Assembly (NCBI GenBank): GCA_964464035.1
Contig: CAYXEN010000033.1
Location: 1 to 27,241 of the forward strand
DNA from: CAYXEN01 sp964464035
Lineage (GTDB): Bacteria > Krumholzibacteriota > Krumholzibacteriia > WVZY01
Reading direction: 5' to 3'
Length of the DNA: 27,241 bases
The position numbers and the translations under genes were made by a program. Every line of letters begins with the position of its first letter. Position 1 is the stretch's first letter. Shown here piece by piece: positions 1-8,558 of the stretch. Under the pieces are notes generated by a model. It was given only the letters and a program-made list of their open reading frames with translations. It was not told the DNA's origin and made no database searches.

Positions 1-127
1 CGGGTCCTGTCGGCGATCTCACCCCACCGTGCTCACTTCGTTGCGCGCGGCGGGGGCCCCGAATCGCCGCCACCCGCTGCTTGGGTGCAGGCCATCGAAC
101 CACCGCGGGTCGGCGTGCGGGGTGTGA
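1..127. other. Left-edge non-coding stretch, nothing recognised
   Basis: This GC-rich stretch lies beyond the stop codon of the phosphate permease. I see no tRNA, no convincing coding frame and no hairpin followed by a T-run. It may hold the end of a neighbouring gene outside the window. Confidence 0.4.
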
Positions 128-1363
128 TTACAACAGTACCGCTCTGCCCAGGAGAAAGAGAAAGATGGCTGTGACGGCGGTGGCGGGGATGGTGATGAAC
201 CACGATGCAAGTATGTTCCTTATGACGCGGAAGTCGAGCGTGGCTATCCCCCTGGCGAGCCCGACGCCTATCACGGAGCCGATGAGGGTGTGAGTGGTGG
301 AGATGGGAAGACCGAGCTTGGAACATAAGAGCACAGTGGTCGCGGTTCCGAACTCGGCGCAGAATCCGCGTGAAGGCGTCATCTCCGTGACCTTCTTGCC
401 TACCGTCTCGATCACGTTCTTACCGTACATGGCCAATCCGAGAACTATTCCGCCGCCGCCGATGAGAAGAACCCACACCGGGACCTGTACGTTCTCGCTC
501 AATTCCTGATGATGGAATACCGAATAGACGGCGGCGAGAGGCCCGACCGCGTTGGCGACGTCGTTCGCGCCGTGGGCGAACGCCACGTAGCAAGCCGTTA
601 TGACCTGCAGCGTTCGGAAGACTTTTTCCGATTGCTCCAGCTGTTTCTCGGTCGATTCGCCGTTCTTCGTCTTGCCCAGCATGAGGTACATGACCGTTCC
701 GGCCCCCAAGCCTACCGCACCGGCGATCGTCAGAGCCGTTTGCAAAGGCAGATCGAGGTGGAGGTTCTTGAGCCCCTTGTAGAGGAACGAAAGGGCCAGA
801 ATGAAGAAAACGATAAAAATGAGATACGGAGCGAGTTTCTTGGTTTGCTCGATCGGGTTGCTCTTGCTGAATATGGTCTTGGTTATCATCTTGAAAAGGA
901 AGAAAGCTATGAGACCGCCTGCAAGGGGCGACGTGAACCAGCTCGCGACGATGGCGCCGAGCTTTCCCCAGGCTATGGAACCGCTTCCTCCTATGATCAA
1001 CCCGAAGCCGAATATCGAGCCCACTATGGAATGGGTGGTAGATACAGGGAGACCTAAAAAAGACGACAGGTGCAGCCAGATCGCCGCGGCGAGAAGCGCC
1101 GAACACATCCCGAGAGCGAAAACGTCCAACCGTCCTTCGAAGATCTCGGGGTGCACGATCCCGCTTCGAACCGTGTTGGTCACGTGCGTGCCAACGAGCA
1201 CCGCCCCCAGGAACTCGAATACGGCCGCCGCGACCACGGCGCGCTTGAACGACAAGGCTCCCGAGCCTACGGACGTTCCCATCGCGTTCGCCACGTCGTT
1301 GGCCCCGACGTTCCATGCCATATAGGCGCCGATTATCAGTGTGAGAAAGAATATGATAGCCAA
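128..1363 (-). CDS. pit: PiT-family inorganic phosphate transporter
   Basis: Predicted 411-residue inner-membrane permease for inorganic phosphate, driven by a cation gradient. Two copies of the family signature are visible: GANDVANAMGTSVGSG near residue 20 and GANDVANAVGPLAAV near residue 265. This is the internal inverted duplication typical of PiT proteins. Hydrophobic segments occur throughout and the length fits the family. The start is TTG at 1363, with a GGAAGAG-like ribosome site about 9 bases upstream; no in-frame ATG lies ahead of the first membrane segment. It lies 21 bases downstream of the DUF47 gene and is almost certainly cotranscribed with it, a common bacterial pairing in which the PhoU-like protein modulates the permease. 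The exact substrate (Pi or metal-Pi) cannot be read from sequence. Confidence 0.93.
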   Translation of the reverse strand: MAIIFFLTLIIGAYMAWNVGANDVANAMGTSVGSGALSFKRAVVAAAVFEFLGAVLVGTHVTNTVRSGIVHPEIFEGRLDVFALGMCSALLAAAIWLHLSSFLGLPVSTTHSIVGSIFGFGLIIGGSGSIAWGKLGAIVASWFTSPLAGGLIAFFLFKMITKTIFSKSNPIEQTKKLAPYLIFIVFFILALSFLYKGLKNLHLDLPLQTALTIAGAVGLGAGTVMYLMLGKTKNGESTEKQLEQSEKVFRTLQVITACYVAFAHGANDVANAVGPLAAVYSVFHHQELSENVQVPVWVLLIGGGGIVLGLAMYGKNVIETVGKKVTEMTPSRGFCAEFGTATTVLLCSKLGLPISTTHTLIGSVIGVGLARGIATLDFRVIRNILASWFITIPATAVTAIFLFLLGRAVLL

Positions 1364-1384
1364 GGCGTCACACTCTTCCGGGTT

Positions 1385-2059
1385 CTATTTTCTCAGGATC
1401 ATCAAGGCAAGGTTCTCGCCCGTGTTCTCGGCGTGGTTTGCCAGCATACCGATCTCGTTAAGGATCTTCATACAGAAGAGGATGTCGATGGGATCCATCT
1501 CTTTTTCGAGCGTGAACATCTTCTGGAGAAAATGCCGCGCCGCCCGGTCCACTTCCCATTCCTTCTTGTTGAGAGCCTCGATCTCAGAGAGCACTTTTTC
1601 GGCTCCGGGCCCCCCGAAGGCGCTCTGCACCAGCTCGTTTATCGATTCGGCTGCATGAAGGAGTTTCTTGCTCGTTTCGATGGCGAGTCCCACGAACCCC
1701 AGAAAATCCTCGTGAAGCGGCGTGGGTATCTTGGTGTCGCGCAAGTCGCAGAGAACCGCGATGTCCTCGGCGGTGTCGGCTATCGCGTCCTGGGTGTGTA
1801 GGAAGTGGAGGAGATCGGTCCTCTCAACGGCCAGGAAATAAGATTTGCCGAGGTCCTTCCTAATCCTCGTCTTTATCATGTCGGCTTCGTGTTCGAGTTT
1901 GGATATCTCGTTGTGGAGCTCGTCGATCTTGTCGTATTCGCCTTTGACGAGAGTTTCCGCGAGGGGCTGCACTAGCTTCACGCATTCGTGCACTTTCTTG
2001 GTGTGTTCGAGGAGTGCACCGAAAGGGGACTTTCCAAAAAGATTCGAAAGAATGCTCAT
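1385..2059 (-). CDS. DUF47/PhoU-like phosphate transport accessory protein
   Basis: Predicted 224-residue cytoplasmic, helix-rich protein of the DUF47 (TIGR00153, PhoU-like) family, usually found next to PiT permeases and thought to regulate them. The N-terminus MSILSNLFGKSPF is typical of the family, followed by long charged helices with Glu/Asp-rich segments (for example HNEISKLEHEADMIK) of the kind that bind metals in PhoU proteins. The frame stays open 12 codons further upstream, but ATG at 2059 is preferred because GGAGAG sits about 5 bases before it and the family begins there. A good minus-strand promoter lies at 2117-2146. It is the first gene of a two-gene unit with the permease. Confidence 0.9.
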   Translation of the reverse strand: MSILSNLFGKSPFGALLEHTKKVHECVKLVQPLAETLVKGEYDKIDELHNEISKLEHEADMIKTRIRKDLGKSYFLAVERTDLLHFLHTQDAIADTAEDIAVLCDLRDTKIPTPLHEDFLGFVGLAIETSKKLLHAAESINELVQSAFGGPGAEKVLSEIEALNKKEWEVDRAARHFLQKMFTLEKEMDPIDILFCMKILNEIGMLANHAENTGENLALMILRK

Positions 2060-2116
2060 TTTGACTCTCCAGCCTGTCGCTCGATGGTTTGGCATATCGG
2101 ACGGTTACCGCGGGTG

Positions 2117-2146
2117 ATGATAGCCGTCCGGAGCGAGAGCAGTCAA
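2117..2146 (-). promoter_or_regulatory. Sigma70-like promoter for the DUF47-pit unit
   Basis: Read on the minus strand: TTGACT (2146-2141), an 18-base spacer, and TATCAT (2122-2117). Each hexamer matches five of six consensus bases. Transcription should begin near 2110, giving a leader of about 50 bases before the ATG at 2059. I see no clear Pho-box repeats overlapping it. Confidence 0.65.
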
Positions 2147-2184
2147 ATCAAAAGTGCCGTGCGGTGCAATGATCTCTTTTCTTC

Positions 2185-2847
2185 CTAAAAGGCAAGGGTG
2201 AGACCGGCCCCGTCCCGCGTGAGAAATGCTCCAACCAGCCCCCTGCCGCGGATCGTGAGGCGCCGGCGGTGGCTTAGAACGACCCGCGCGCTCACGATGC
2301 CTATCAATGCGCCTGCGATCACGTCGGACCCGTAATGGCGATCGAGGTAGAGTCTCGAGTAGGAGATCGCGCCCGCCAGTACATATAATGGAATGGACAA
2401 CCGCGGATAATAGTGGGAAAGAACCGCAGCCGTTGCGAAAGATGCCGTCGCGTGCCCGGAGGGAAAGGAGGAATTCTTCCTGTCGTTCGGGGGGGTGGGA
2501 CGTCTCCTGTTCACTACGTACTTGAGAGCACCGGTGACGGCGGACGATCCGGCCAGGCTCAAGAGAAGCACCTGGCCCGCCTCGAATTCTTCGTGCCTGC
2601 CTAGAAGGAGGAGCCCGCCGGTCAAGGCCGCGGCCGTGTGCTTGTTGGTTCCATTGGTGAGATCCTCCATGAGCCTGCGAAGATCTCCGTGCCGGTCGGC
2701 TCCGCCCGAGCCCGACGCGGCCCGGCTTTGCGGCGCGTAGACCATCGTCGATGCAACGGCCAGCAAGAAAAGCAACGAGACCAGCAAGACTTTGCCCGCG
2801 ATCCGCGAGTCTTTCTCGATATTACACAAAGTTTCTCTAATCCGCAC
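2185..2847 (-). CDS. PAP2-superfamily membrane phosphatase
   Basis: Predicted 220-residue membrane phosphatase of the PAP2 (type 2 phosphatidic acid phosphatase) superfamily. The three catalytic motifs are complete: K-x6-RP at residues 109-117 (KYVVNRRRP), PSGH at 129-132, and SR-x5-H-x3-D at 164-175 (SRLYLDRHYGSD). The N-terminus has a hydrophobic signal-anchor at about 18-38, and more membrane segments follow the catalytic motifs. Likely substrates are lipid phosphates or undecaprenyl pyrophosphate, but the family is too broad to choose. The start is GTG at 2847; the next Met (residue 35) would remove the first hydrophobic segment. It lies upstream of the phosphate uptake genes on the same strand with a 125-base gap that carries their own promoter, so cotranscription is not required. 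Confidence 0.88.
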   Translation of the reverse strand: MRIRETLCNIEKDSRIAGKVLLVSLLFLLAVASTMVYAPQSRAASGSGGADRHGDLRRLMEDLTNGTNKHTAAALTGGLLLLGRHEEFEAGQVLLLSLAGSSAVTGALKYVVNRRRPTPPNDRKNSSFPSGHATASFATAAVLSHYYPRLSIPLYVLAGAISYSRLYLDRHYGSDVIAGALIGIVSARVVLSHRRRLTIRGRGLVGAFLTRDGAGLTLAF

Positions 2848-2957
2848 TAGGTATGCCCGCCTTTTGCGATTCGTCGTTCAGCGCCGTAGTGCAGGCCGGG
2901 GAACACATGCGAGATTACATACGATGCCCGGGATTCTGCAATTGCTATTTTCTGTGA

Positions 2958-2986
2958 TTGACGCGACCTTTTTTCTAATGTATTAT
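2958..2986 (+). promoter_or_regulatory. Sigma70-like promoter for the oxoacid oxidoreductase operon
   Basis: TTGACG (2958-2963), a 17-base spacer, and TATTAT (2981-2986) give a near-consensus promoter with ideal spacing. Transcription should start near 2993, leaving a leader of about 97 bases before the first gene. The rest of the 242-base gap between the divergent PAP2 gene and this operon shows nothing else convincing. Confidence 0.75.
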
Positions 2987-3089
2987 GCATTCGATGTGCT
3001 GAGGTCAGAGCGAGGTGATACACCCCGAATTACCTCTTGCAATTCCGTTCGAGTTTTTTGACTGCTGATCAACCCCAAAGAGGTCGAAA

Positions 3090-3656
3090 TTGGTGGAAAT
3101 TAGAATCCACGGTAGAGGTGGCCAGGGAGCGGTGGTTGCTTCCAAGGTGCTCGCCAACGCGTTCTTCATCGAGGGGAAATACGTGCAGGCATTCCCCGCT
3201 TTCGGGGTCGAGAGACGGGGAGCCCCGGTCGTCGCATTCTCGCGTATCGACGAAAAGCCCATCCTTCTCAGGTGCGAGATCTACAGCCCGGATCATCTCA
3301 TCGTTCTCGACAACGCTTTGACCGAAACGATCGACATAACCTCGGGGCTGAAGCCGGGCGGTTGGATAATAATAAACTCGCACAAGAAGCCCGAGGATTT
3401 CTCATATGCGGGCGATTACCGGGTGGCCGTCGTTGACGCTAACGCCATAGCCATGAGGCACAAACTGGGCAGCCGCTCGGCGCCGATCGTGAACACGGCG
3501 ATCCTCGGGGCTTTTGCGAAGAGCACGGGGCTGGTCGGCCTGGATCCGGTCGTTCAAGCGGTGCTCGAAGCGGTTCCCCTCAACCGGGAGGGAAACCGCC
3601 AGGCTACGATAGATGCGTACGAGGAGACTCTGATCTTCGACCCCGCCGTGAAATAG
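3090..3656 (+). CDS. porG: 2-oxoacid (pyruvate):ferredoxin oxidoreductase, gamma subunit
   Basis: Predicted 188-residue gamma subunit of a multi-subunit thiamine-diphosphate 2-oxoacid oxidoreductase (PorG/PorC type), cytoplasmic. The N-terminal EIRIHGRGGQGAV motif is the family hallmark, followed by the conserved AFPAFGVERRGAPV segment. The length matches stand-alone gamma subunits. The start is TTG at 3090 or GTG at 3093; AAAGAGG at 3077-3083 sits 6 bases before the TTG, and both give nearly the same protein. First gene of the operon gamma, delta-flavoprotein, alpha, beta, driven from the promoter at 2958. The enzyme interconverts 2-oxoacid plus CoA with acyl-CoA, CO2 and reduced carrier. 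Pyruvate is the likeliest substrate but is not proven by sequence. Confidence 0.92.
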   Translation: MVEIRIHGRGGQGAVVASKVLANAFFIEGKYVQAFPAFGVERRGAPVVAFSRIDEKPILLRCEIYSPDHLIVLDNALTETIDITSGLKPGGWIIINSHKKPEDFSYAGDYRVAVVDANAIAMRHKLGSRSAPIVNTAILGAFAKSTGLVGLDPVVQAVLEAVPLNREGNRQATIDAYEETLIFDPAVK

Positions 3657-3688
3657 GCCGGTTTTTCGTTCCAGACGAAGGCACGGAG

Positions 3689-5362
3689 ATGAGTGAAAAG
3701 AAAAAAGAATTCAAGGACCAATCGGAGATGCCGATAGCGGCCATTTCCGAAGGCGACATGCGGTGGAACAAAACGGGGAGTTGGCGGAACGTCCGACCGT
3801 ACTACGAGAGCAAGACATCCCCTTGCATCACCGGATGCACGGCCGGCGAGAACATTCAAGGCTACATCGCCCTCGCCCAGAAGCGCAAGTACGAGGAAGC
3901 GGTGCGGCTCATCTGGGAGAAGAATCCTTTCCCCGCCGTCTGCGGGCGGGTCTGCTATCACCCGTGCATGGAGAAGTGTGCGCGCAAGGACTACGATGAA
4001 GCTCTGTTCATACCCGCGGTGGAGAGGTTCCTCGGTGATTACGCGATAGAGAAAGGGATAACGGAGGAGAGAAAGAAGCCCACCGAGAAGCACAGGATCG
4101 CCGTCGTGGGAGGCGGCCCCAGCGGGCTCACGTGCGCTTATTTCCTTGCGAAGAAAGGTTATGGAGTAACCGTATTCGAGAAAAGGAACATGCTGGGCGG
4201 CGTGCTTCGCTACGGCATCCCGAAGTACCGCCTGCCCAAGGAAGTTCTCGACGCCGAGATCGACAGGATCCTTTCGCTGGGAATCGAGGCGAAGACGAAC
4301 ACCCTGGTAGGAAAGGACGTTTCCGTGGACGCCCTGTCCGAATACTCCGCCTTCTTTCTCGGCGTCGGACTGCAGAAGAGCAGGTCTCTCGGTATCGACG
4401 GCGAAGACGCCGAGGGCGTCATGCCCGGGCTCGAGTTCCTCGCGGCCGTGAACGAGGGGAGGAAAGTACGACTGGGCGGCAGAGTGGCGGTGATCGGAGG
4501 CGGCAACACGGCGATGGACGTGGCGCGGAGCGCCCTCAGGATGGGGGCCGAGGTGACGGTCATATACAGGCGGACCGAGAAGGAGATGCCGGCCATCGTG
4601 GACGAGGTGAGGGAAGCGAAGGAAGAAGGAGTGAAGTTCCGTTTCCTGGCGACACCGGTCGAGGTTCTCACCGAGGGCGGGCGCATGAGAGGAATCAAGT
4701 GCCAGGAAATGGAGCTGGGCGAACCCGACGAAAGCGGCAGGCGCCGTCCTGTGCCGAAGGAGGGCGCGTTCTTCACGTTCGAGGCGGACAACATGCTGGT
4801 GGCGGCGGGAGAGGTGCCGGACACGGAGGTCTTCTCGCCGCTCGTGGAGATAAAGAACGGTTTGGTGGTGGCCGACGAGTACGGGCGGACCTCCAACGAG
4901 AAGGTGTTCGCGGGAGGCGACATCGTGACGGGCGCGGCGACCGTCGTGGATGCGGTCGCCAGGGGGAGGAGCGCCGCCGAGCTGATCCATGCAGAGCTCT
5001 CGGGAGGAGAATTCGAGCCGGCGACGCACAAGAAAGTGGTGGCCATAGCGGATCTCAATACGGCCTATTTCCACCACCAGAGCCGCACCCGGATGCGGCA
5101 CATAGACAAGAGCGAGCTCAAGGGATCATTCGACGAAGTGAACCTCGGTTTCACGCACGAAGAACTCTCGAAGGAACTCGAAAGATGTTTCAGTTGCGGC
5201 GTCTGCAACGGGTGCGACAACTGCTGGGTGTTCTGCCCCGACGTTGCCGTAAGCCGCCGGGACGGGGTCTACACTATCAACTACGATTACTGCAAGGGAT
5301 GTCTCATTTGCGTTCAGGAATGCCCGCGCTCGTCCCTTTCCACGGAAGAGGAAGGCAAATGA
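3689..5362 (+). CDS. Delta (ferredoxin-like) subunit with inserted GltD-type FAD/NAD(P) oxidoreductase
   Basis: Predicted 557-residue cytoplasmic iron-sulfur flavoprotein. Residues about 24-38 (MRWNKTGSWRNVRP) match the N-terminal GSWR motif of PorD-type delta subunits. A GltD-like module follows: Cys 46, 50, 85, 89, 93 and 97 for N-terminal Fe-S binding; an FAD fold with VVGGGPSG at about 139-146; and an NAD(P) fold with VIGGGNTAMD at about 268-277. The C-terminus (about 500-548) returns to PorD with a two-[4Fe-4S] ferredoxin domain: C506-x2-C-x2-C-x3-CP and C535-x2-C-x2-C-x3-CP. The flavoprotein thus appears inserted into PorD. Inference: it links the oxoacid oxidoreductase to NAD(P)H as well as ferredoxin. 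The stop overlaps the start of the alpha subunit (ATGA at 5359-5362), indicating translational coupling. Confidence 0.88.
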   Translation: MSEKKKEFKDQSEMPIAAISEGDMRWNKTGSWRNVRPYYESKTSPCITGCTAGENIQGYIALAQKRKYEEAVRLIWEKNPFPAVCGRVCYHPCMEKCARKDYDEALFIPAVERFLGDYAIEKGITEERKKPTEKHRIAVVGGGPSGLTCAYFLAKKGYGVTVFEKRNMLGGVLRYGIPKYRLPKEVLDAEIDRILSLGIEAKTNTLVGKDVSVDALSEYSAFFLGVGLQKSRSLGIDGEDAEGVMPGLEFLAAVNEGRKVRLGGRVAVIGGGNTAMDVARSALRMGAEVTVIYRRTEKEMPAIVDEVREAKEEGVKFRFLATPVEVLTEGGRMRGIKCQEMELGEPDESGRRRPVPKEGAFFTFEADNMLVAAGEVPDTEVFSPLVEIKNGLVVADEYGRTSNEKVFAGGDIVTGAATVVDAVARGRSAAELIHAELSGGEFEPATHKKVVAIADLNTAYFHHQSRTRMRHIDKSELKGSFDEVNLGFTHEELSKELERCFSCGVCNGCDNCWVFCPDVAVSRRDGVYTINYDYCKGCLICVQECPRSSLSTEEEGK

Positions 5363-6537
5363 AGAAGGTTCTCGAAGGCAACCACGCGATATCCTACGGC
5401 GCCAAGGCGAGCAACGTCCAGGTGATAGCCGCCTATCCCATAACGCCGCAGACCCAGATAGTCGAGAAGCTCTCCGAGATGTGCGCGAGCGGCGAGCTCG
5501 ACGCGAAGTTCATAAAAGTCGAGTCGGAGCACTCCGCCATGGCGGCGGTCGTCGGAGCCAGTGCAGCCGGGGCGAGGGCTTTCACGGCCACGTCTTCGCA
5601 AGGTCTGCTGTTGATGCACGAAGTGCTTCATTGGGCGGTGGGAGCAAGGCTTCCCGTGGTCCTCGCCAACGTGAACCGCGCCGTCGGTCCGCCGTGGAAC
5701 ATATGGACGGATCAGAACGACTCGCTCTCGCAGCGTGATACGGGACTTCTCCAGTTCTATTGCGAAAGCAACCAGGAGGTTTTCGATACCGTGCTCCAGG
5801 CTTTCAGAGTGAGTGAGCAGGTGATGCTGCCGTCGATGCTCGTTCTGGACGCCTTCTTCCTCTCGCACACGAGCGAGATCGTGGACGTCTTCGATGGAGA
5901 CGAGGGCGCGAAGTATCTTCCGCCCTACAAGCCCGAGCGTTATCTCACTCCCGAGGATCCACATGCGTTCGGCAATCTCACCGGACCGGACAACTACTAC
6001 GAATTGAGATACAAGATATACCAGGATACGATGAGGGCCCTGAAAGTGGCCAAAGAGGCCGACGAGGAATTCGGAAAGATGTTCGGGCGTTCCTACGGTC
6101 TTGTCGAAAGGTATCCGGACGAGCAAGCGGATCTCGTGCTGGTCACCTCGGGCACGATAACGAGTACGGCCAGGCACGTGGTGAACGAACTTCGAAGCCG
6201 GGGTGAAAACATAGGGCTCCTGAAAATGCGGCTGTTCCGCCCGTTTCCGACGCGCGAAGTGAGGGAAGCCCTGGCCGAGGCCAAGAAAGTCGTGGTCATA
6301 GACCGGAACATGGGTTTCAGCATCGGGGGAATATTCGCCCAGGAGATAAAGGCGGCCCTCTGGAACTCCCGGCGCAGGGTGCCGGTATTCAGTTTCATCG
6401 CGGGCATCGGGGGAAGAGACGTGACCCCCGATACGATAAGAGCCATAATCGACCGCGCCCGTCGCCTCGAATTCCCCGAAGAAGAGGTCTACTGGATGGG
6501 AGTCAAGGATGAGCGACTCTATAGTACCCGAACATGA
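5359..6537 (+). CDS. porA: 2-oxoacid (pyruvate):ferredoxin oxidoreductase, alpha subunit
   Basis: Predicted 392-residue alpha subunit of the four-subunit (archaeal-type) pyruvate/2-oxoacid oxidoreductase. Family motifs: AAYPITPQTQIVE near residues 23-35, VESEHSAM near 55, the GARAFTATSSQG stretch, and NIWTDQNDSLSQRDTG. The C-terminal part carries the transketolase-C-like domain (VTSGTITSTARHVV, LLKMRLFRPFP). ATG at 5359 overlaps the preceding stop by four bases; although the frame is open far upstream, that upstream part is only the shadow of the delta gene. It ends with a 29-base overlap into the beta gene. Alpha and beta together form the thiamine-diphosphate active site. Motifs look closest to pyruvate-type enzymes, but an oxoisovalerate or other 2-oxoacid enzyme cannot be excluded. 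Confidence 0.93.
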   Translation: MKKVLEGNHAISYGAKASNVQVIAAYPITPQTQIVEKLSEMCASGELDAKFIKVESEHSAMAAVVGASAAGARAFTATSSQGLLLMHEVLHWAVGARLPVVLANVNRAVGPPWNIWTDQNDSLSQRDTGLLQFYCESNQEVFDTVLQAFRVSEQVMLPSMLVLDAFFLSHTSEIVDVFDGDEGAKYLPPYKPERYLTPEDPHAFGNLTGPDNYYELRYKIYQDTMRALKVAKEADEEFGKMFGRSYGLVERYPDEQADLVLVTSGTITSTARHVVNELRSRGENIGLLKMRLFRPFPTREVREALAEAKKVVVIDRNMGFSIGGIFAQEIKAALWNSRRRVPVFSFIAGIGGRDVTPDTIRAIIDRARRLEFPEEEVYWMGVKDERLYSTRT

Positions 6538-7414
6538 AATGATGACTTCAGGGCACCTGGCTTGCCAGGGTTGCGGAGCGACCCAGGCGATGCGCTACGC
6601 CTTGAAAGCCCTCGGACCCAAGACGGTGGTCGTGATGCCGGCGTGCTGTTGGTCGGTGATAGACGGCCCGTTTCCGCATTCATCGCTCAAGGTCCCCATA
6701 TTCCACACCGCGTTCGAGACGGCGGGCAGCGCCGCCAGCGGCGTCAAGGCGGGCTTGGAAATGCGGGGCGACAAGGAGACGACGGTCCTCGCCTGGGCGG
6801 GAGACGGCGGCACGTTCGATATCGGCATCCAGGCTCTGAGCGGGGCCGCGGAAAGGAACGAGGACATAATCTACGCCTGCTACGACAACGAGGCGTACAT
6901 GAACACCGGTATCCAGCGTTCCAGCGCCACGCCTTACGGGGCCTGGACGACGACGACTCCGTATCCTCATCTCAAGGAAAGGCCCAAGAAGCGCCTGCTG
7001 GAGATAATCGCCGCTCACGCGATCCCTTATATCGCCACCGCCTCGGTCGCCTACCCCGACGATCTGATCGCCAAGTTCCGCAAGGCGAAAGAGATCAAGG
7101 GCACGAGGTTCATTCACATCTTCTCGCCCTGCCCGACGGGGTGGAAGAGTCCTCCCGAGATGTCGATAAGACTCGCCAGGCTCGCCGTCGAGACCCGGTT
7201 GTTCCCCTTACTCGAGATCGAGAACGGAGTCACGTACAAGATCCGCAAGGATTTCGACGTGAAGCCGATCAAGGAATACCTGTCCCTGCAGGGAAGATTC
7301 GCTCATCTGAAGGATGAAGACTTCGCGAAGATCCAGGAGGGAATCGACGCGTTCTGGAACCATCTCCTCTCCCGCGAGAAGAGCGGCGAGACGCTTCCCG
7401 GCATGATGTCCTGA
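6509..7414 (+). CDS. porB: 2-oxoacid (pyruvate):ferredoxin oxidoreductase, beta subunit
   Basis: Predicted 301-residue beta subunit binding thiamine diphosphate and one [4Fe-4S] cluster. Seen in sequence: HLACQGCGATQ near residue 16-26 (two cluster cysteines), PACCWSVI near 49, the thiamine-diphosphate motif AGDGGTFDIG near 95, YDNEAYMNTGIQ near 127, and FSPCPTGW near 205. The order and spacing match the PorB family and the length is usual. ATG at 6509 lies inside the end of porA (29-base overlap). Last gene of the operon; only 34 bases separate its stop from the convergent glycosyltransferase gene. A short palindrome (TTCCCGGGAA near 7422) lies in the gap, but it has no T-run and is not a convincing terminator. 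Confidence 0.93.
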   Translation: MSDSIVPEHEMMTSGHLACQGCGATQAMRYALKALGPKTVVVMPACCWSVIDGPFPHSSLKVPIFHTAFETAGSAASGVKAGLEMRGDKETTVLAWAGDGGTFDIGIQALSGAAERNEDIIYACYDNEAYMNTGIQRSSATPYGAWTTTTPYPHLKERPKKRLLEIIAAHAIPYIATASVAYPDDLIAKFRKAKEIKGTRFIHIFSPCPTGWKSPPEMSIRLARLAVETRLFPLLEIENGVTYKIRKDFDVKPIKEYLSLQGRFAHLKDEDFAKIQEGIDAFWNHLLSREKSGETLPGMMS

Positions 7415-7448
7415 ATGCTTGTTCCCGGGAATCCCCCCTCCGACCTGT

Positions 7449-8549
7449 TCAACGGGTCGAGACGACGCGCTCGAAGAGCCGTGCCACCGCTTCCATGTTC
7501 CGGTACCAATCAGCCTTTTCTCTTATGAGCTTCAGGTTCGCCGCCGTGGCTCCGGTGCGCAGATCATGGTCGTGAAACGCCTGCACGACGGACTCGGCCA
7601 GCGCTCCGTCGTCCCGCGGCGGGAAGAGCAAGCCGTTTTCGCCGTCCCTGATCCATTCGCGGTTGGCGGGGATGTCGCTCACCACGGGAAAGACCCCGCA
7701 GGCCATCGCCTCGAGGAGCGAAACCGATGTCGTATCGGACAGGGAAGCGGACACGTAGATGTGATGCTTCCGAAGAAGCGAGGGCATGCGGTCGTGTTCG
7801 ACGGCCGAGACGAAATCCACGTTGCCGAGCCCCAGGGACTCCACCATGCGCTCGAGTGCGGTCTTTCGCGAACCATCCCCGGCGATGGTCAACACGGCTC
7901 GCGGCAGCTCCCGCTCTATGCGGGCGAACGCTCTTACTATCGTTTCGACGTTGTAGACTTCCTCCAGTTTGCGGTTGCTGAGGATCATGGGTCCCGGAGC
8001 CGCCGGACGGTCGCCTTCTTCCGGCTTGAATACATCGGTGTCGACGCCGTAGGGAACGGTCAGCACCGCATCCGGCCGGCAGCCAAGCTCGAGCAACCGG
8101 TCGGTCATAACGAACGCGTCCGATACGACGGAGGCACAGCGTTTCAGAACGAACCGGGTTCTCCACATGTGGAACGGGCTCTTGGCGGGAAGGATCATGA
8201 TGTCGCTTCCCCAAGCGGTGAGGATCCATGGTTTCCACCCAGTCATCGCGGCGATCATGCCGTAGTTCGGGAGGAAGTGGGCGTTGATGAGGTCCGGTTT
8301 GAAGCGGTCGATCAGGCGCTTGGCGAACGGTACGGCGAGGGGATAACGTATGCAATCGGGAAGCGACGGCGGAACGCGTGGGATCTCCAGGTCGCCGGGA
8401 AAACTCCGCACCGGTTCGAGGCTCATGCTGAGCACTTCGAATCCGTCGTCCTTGAAGAAGCTTGCCCACTTGCGGAGATGAACCTGGCGGGCGTCTCCCA
8501 TGAGGAGAAGCCTGCGCGGAGCCTTGATTCGTTCGGGAGAGGCGGTCAT
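7449..8549 (-). CDS. GT4-family (GT-B fold) glycosyltransferase
   Basis: Predicted 366-residue cytoplasmic or peripheral glycosyltransferase. It has an N-terminal Rossmann domain beginning RRLLLMGDARQVHLRKWA and a C-terminal glycosyltransferase group 1 domain with VPYGVDTDVF, VLTIAGDGSRKTALE and the donor-site region VSLLEAMACGVFPVVSD, which contains the conserved Glu. Sugar donor and acceptor are unknown. ATG at 8549 is chosen over an in-frame GTG at 8606 because a consensus promoter (8559-8587) lies between them and the extra 19 residues do not look like family sequence. The ATG has no Shine-Dalgarno sequence, and the predicted transcript start is only a few bases upstream, so the message may be leaderless. 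It stands alone, divergent from the lipoprotein gene. Confidence 0.88.
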   Translation of the reverse strand: MTASPERIKAPRRLLLMGDARQVHLRKWASFFKDDGFEVLSMSLEPVRSFPGDLEIPRVPPSLPDCIRYPLAVPFAKRLIDRFKPDLINAHFLPNYGMIAAMTGWKPWILTAWGSDIMILPAKSPFHMWRTRFVLKRCASVVSDAFVMTDRLLELGCRPDAVLTVPYGVDTDVFKPEEGDRPAAPGPMILSNRKLEEVYNVETIVRAFARIERELPRAVLTIAGDGSRKTALERMVESLGLGNVDFVSAVEHDRMPSLLRKHHIYVSASLSDTTSVSLLEAMACGVFPVVSDIPANREWIRDGENGLLFPPRDDGALAESVVQAFHDHDLRTGATAANLKLIREKADWYRNMEAVARLFERVVSTR

Positions 8550-8558
8550 CGAAAGGCA

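Noticed and set aside
3554..5101. Long minus-strand open frame (515 codons) opposite the delta-subunit gene
   Set aside because: The product is rich in Arg, His and Leu, has no recognisable motif, and lies fully antisense to a gene with clear cofactor motifs; it is a GC-rich shadow.
4132..5358. Upstream in-frame extension of porA giving about 800 residues
   Set aside because: The extension is Arg/Gly-rich shadow sequence of the preceding gene; porA family homology begins at ATG 5359, which overlaps the previous stop.
7415..7448. Bidirectional terminator between porB and the glycosyltransferase gene
   Set aside because: Only a 10-base palindrome (TTCCCGGGAA) is present, with no loop and no T-run.
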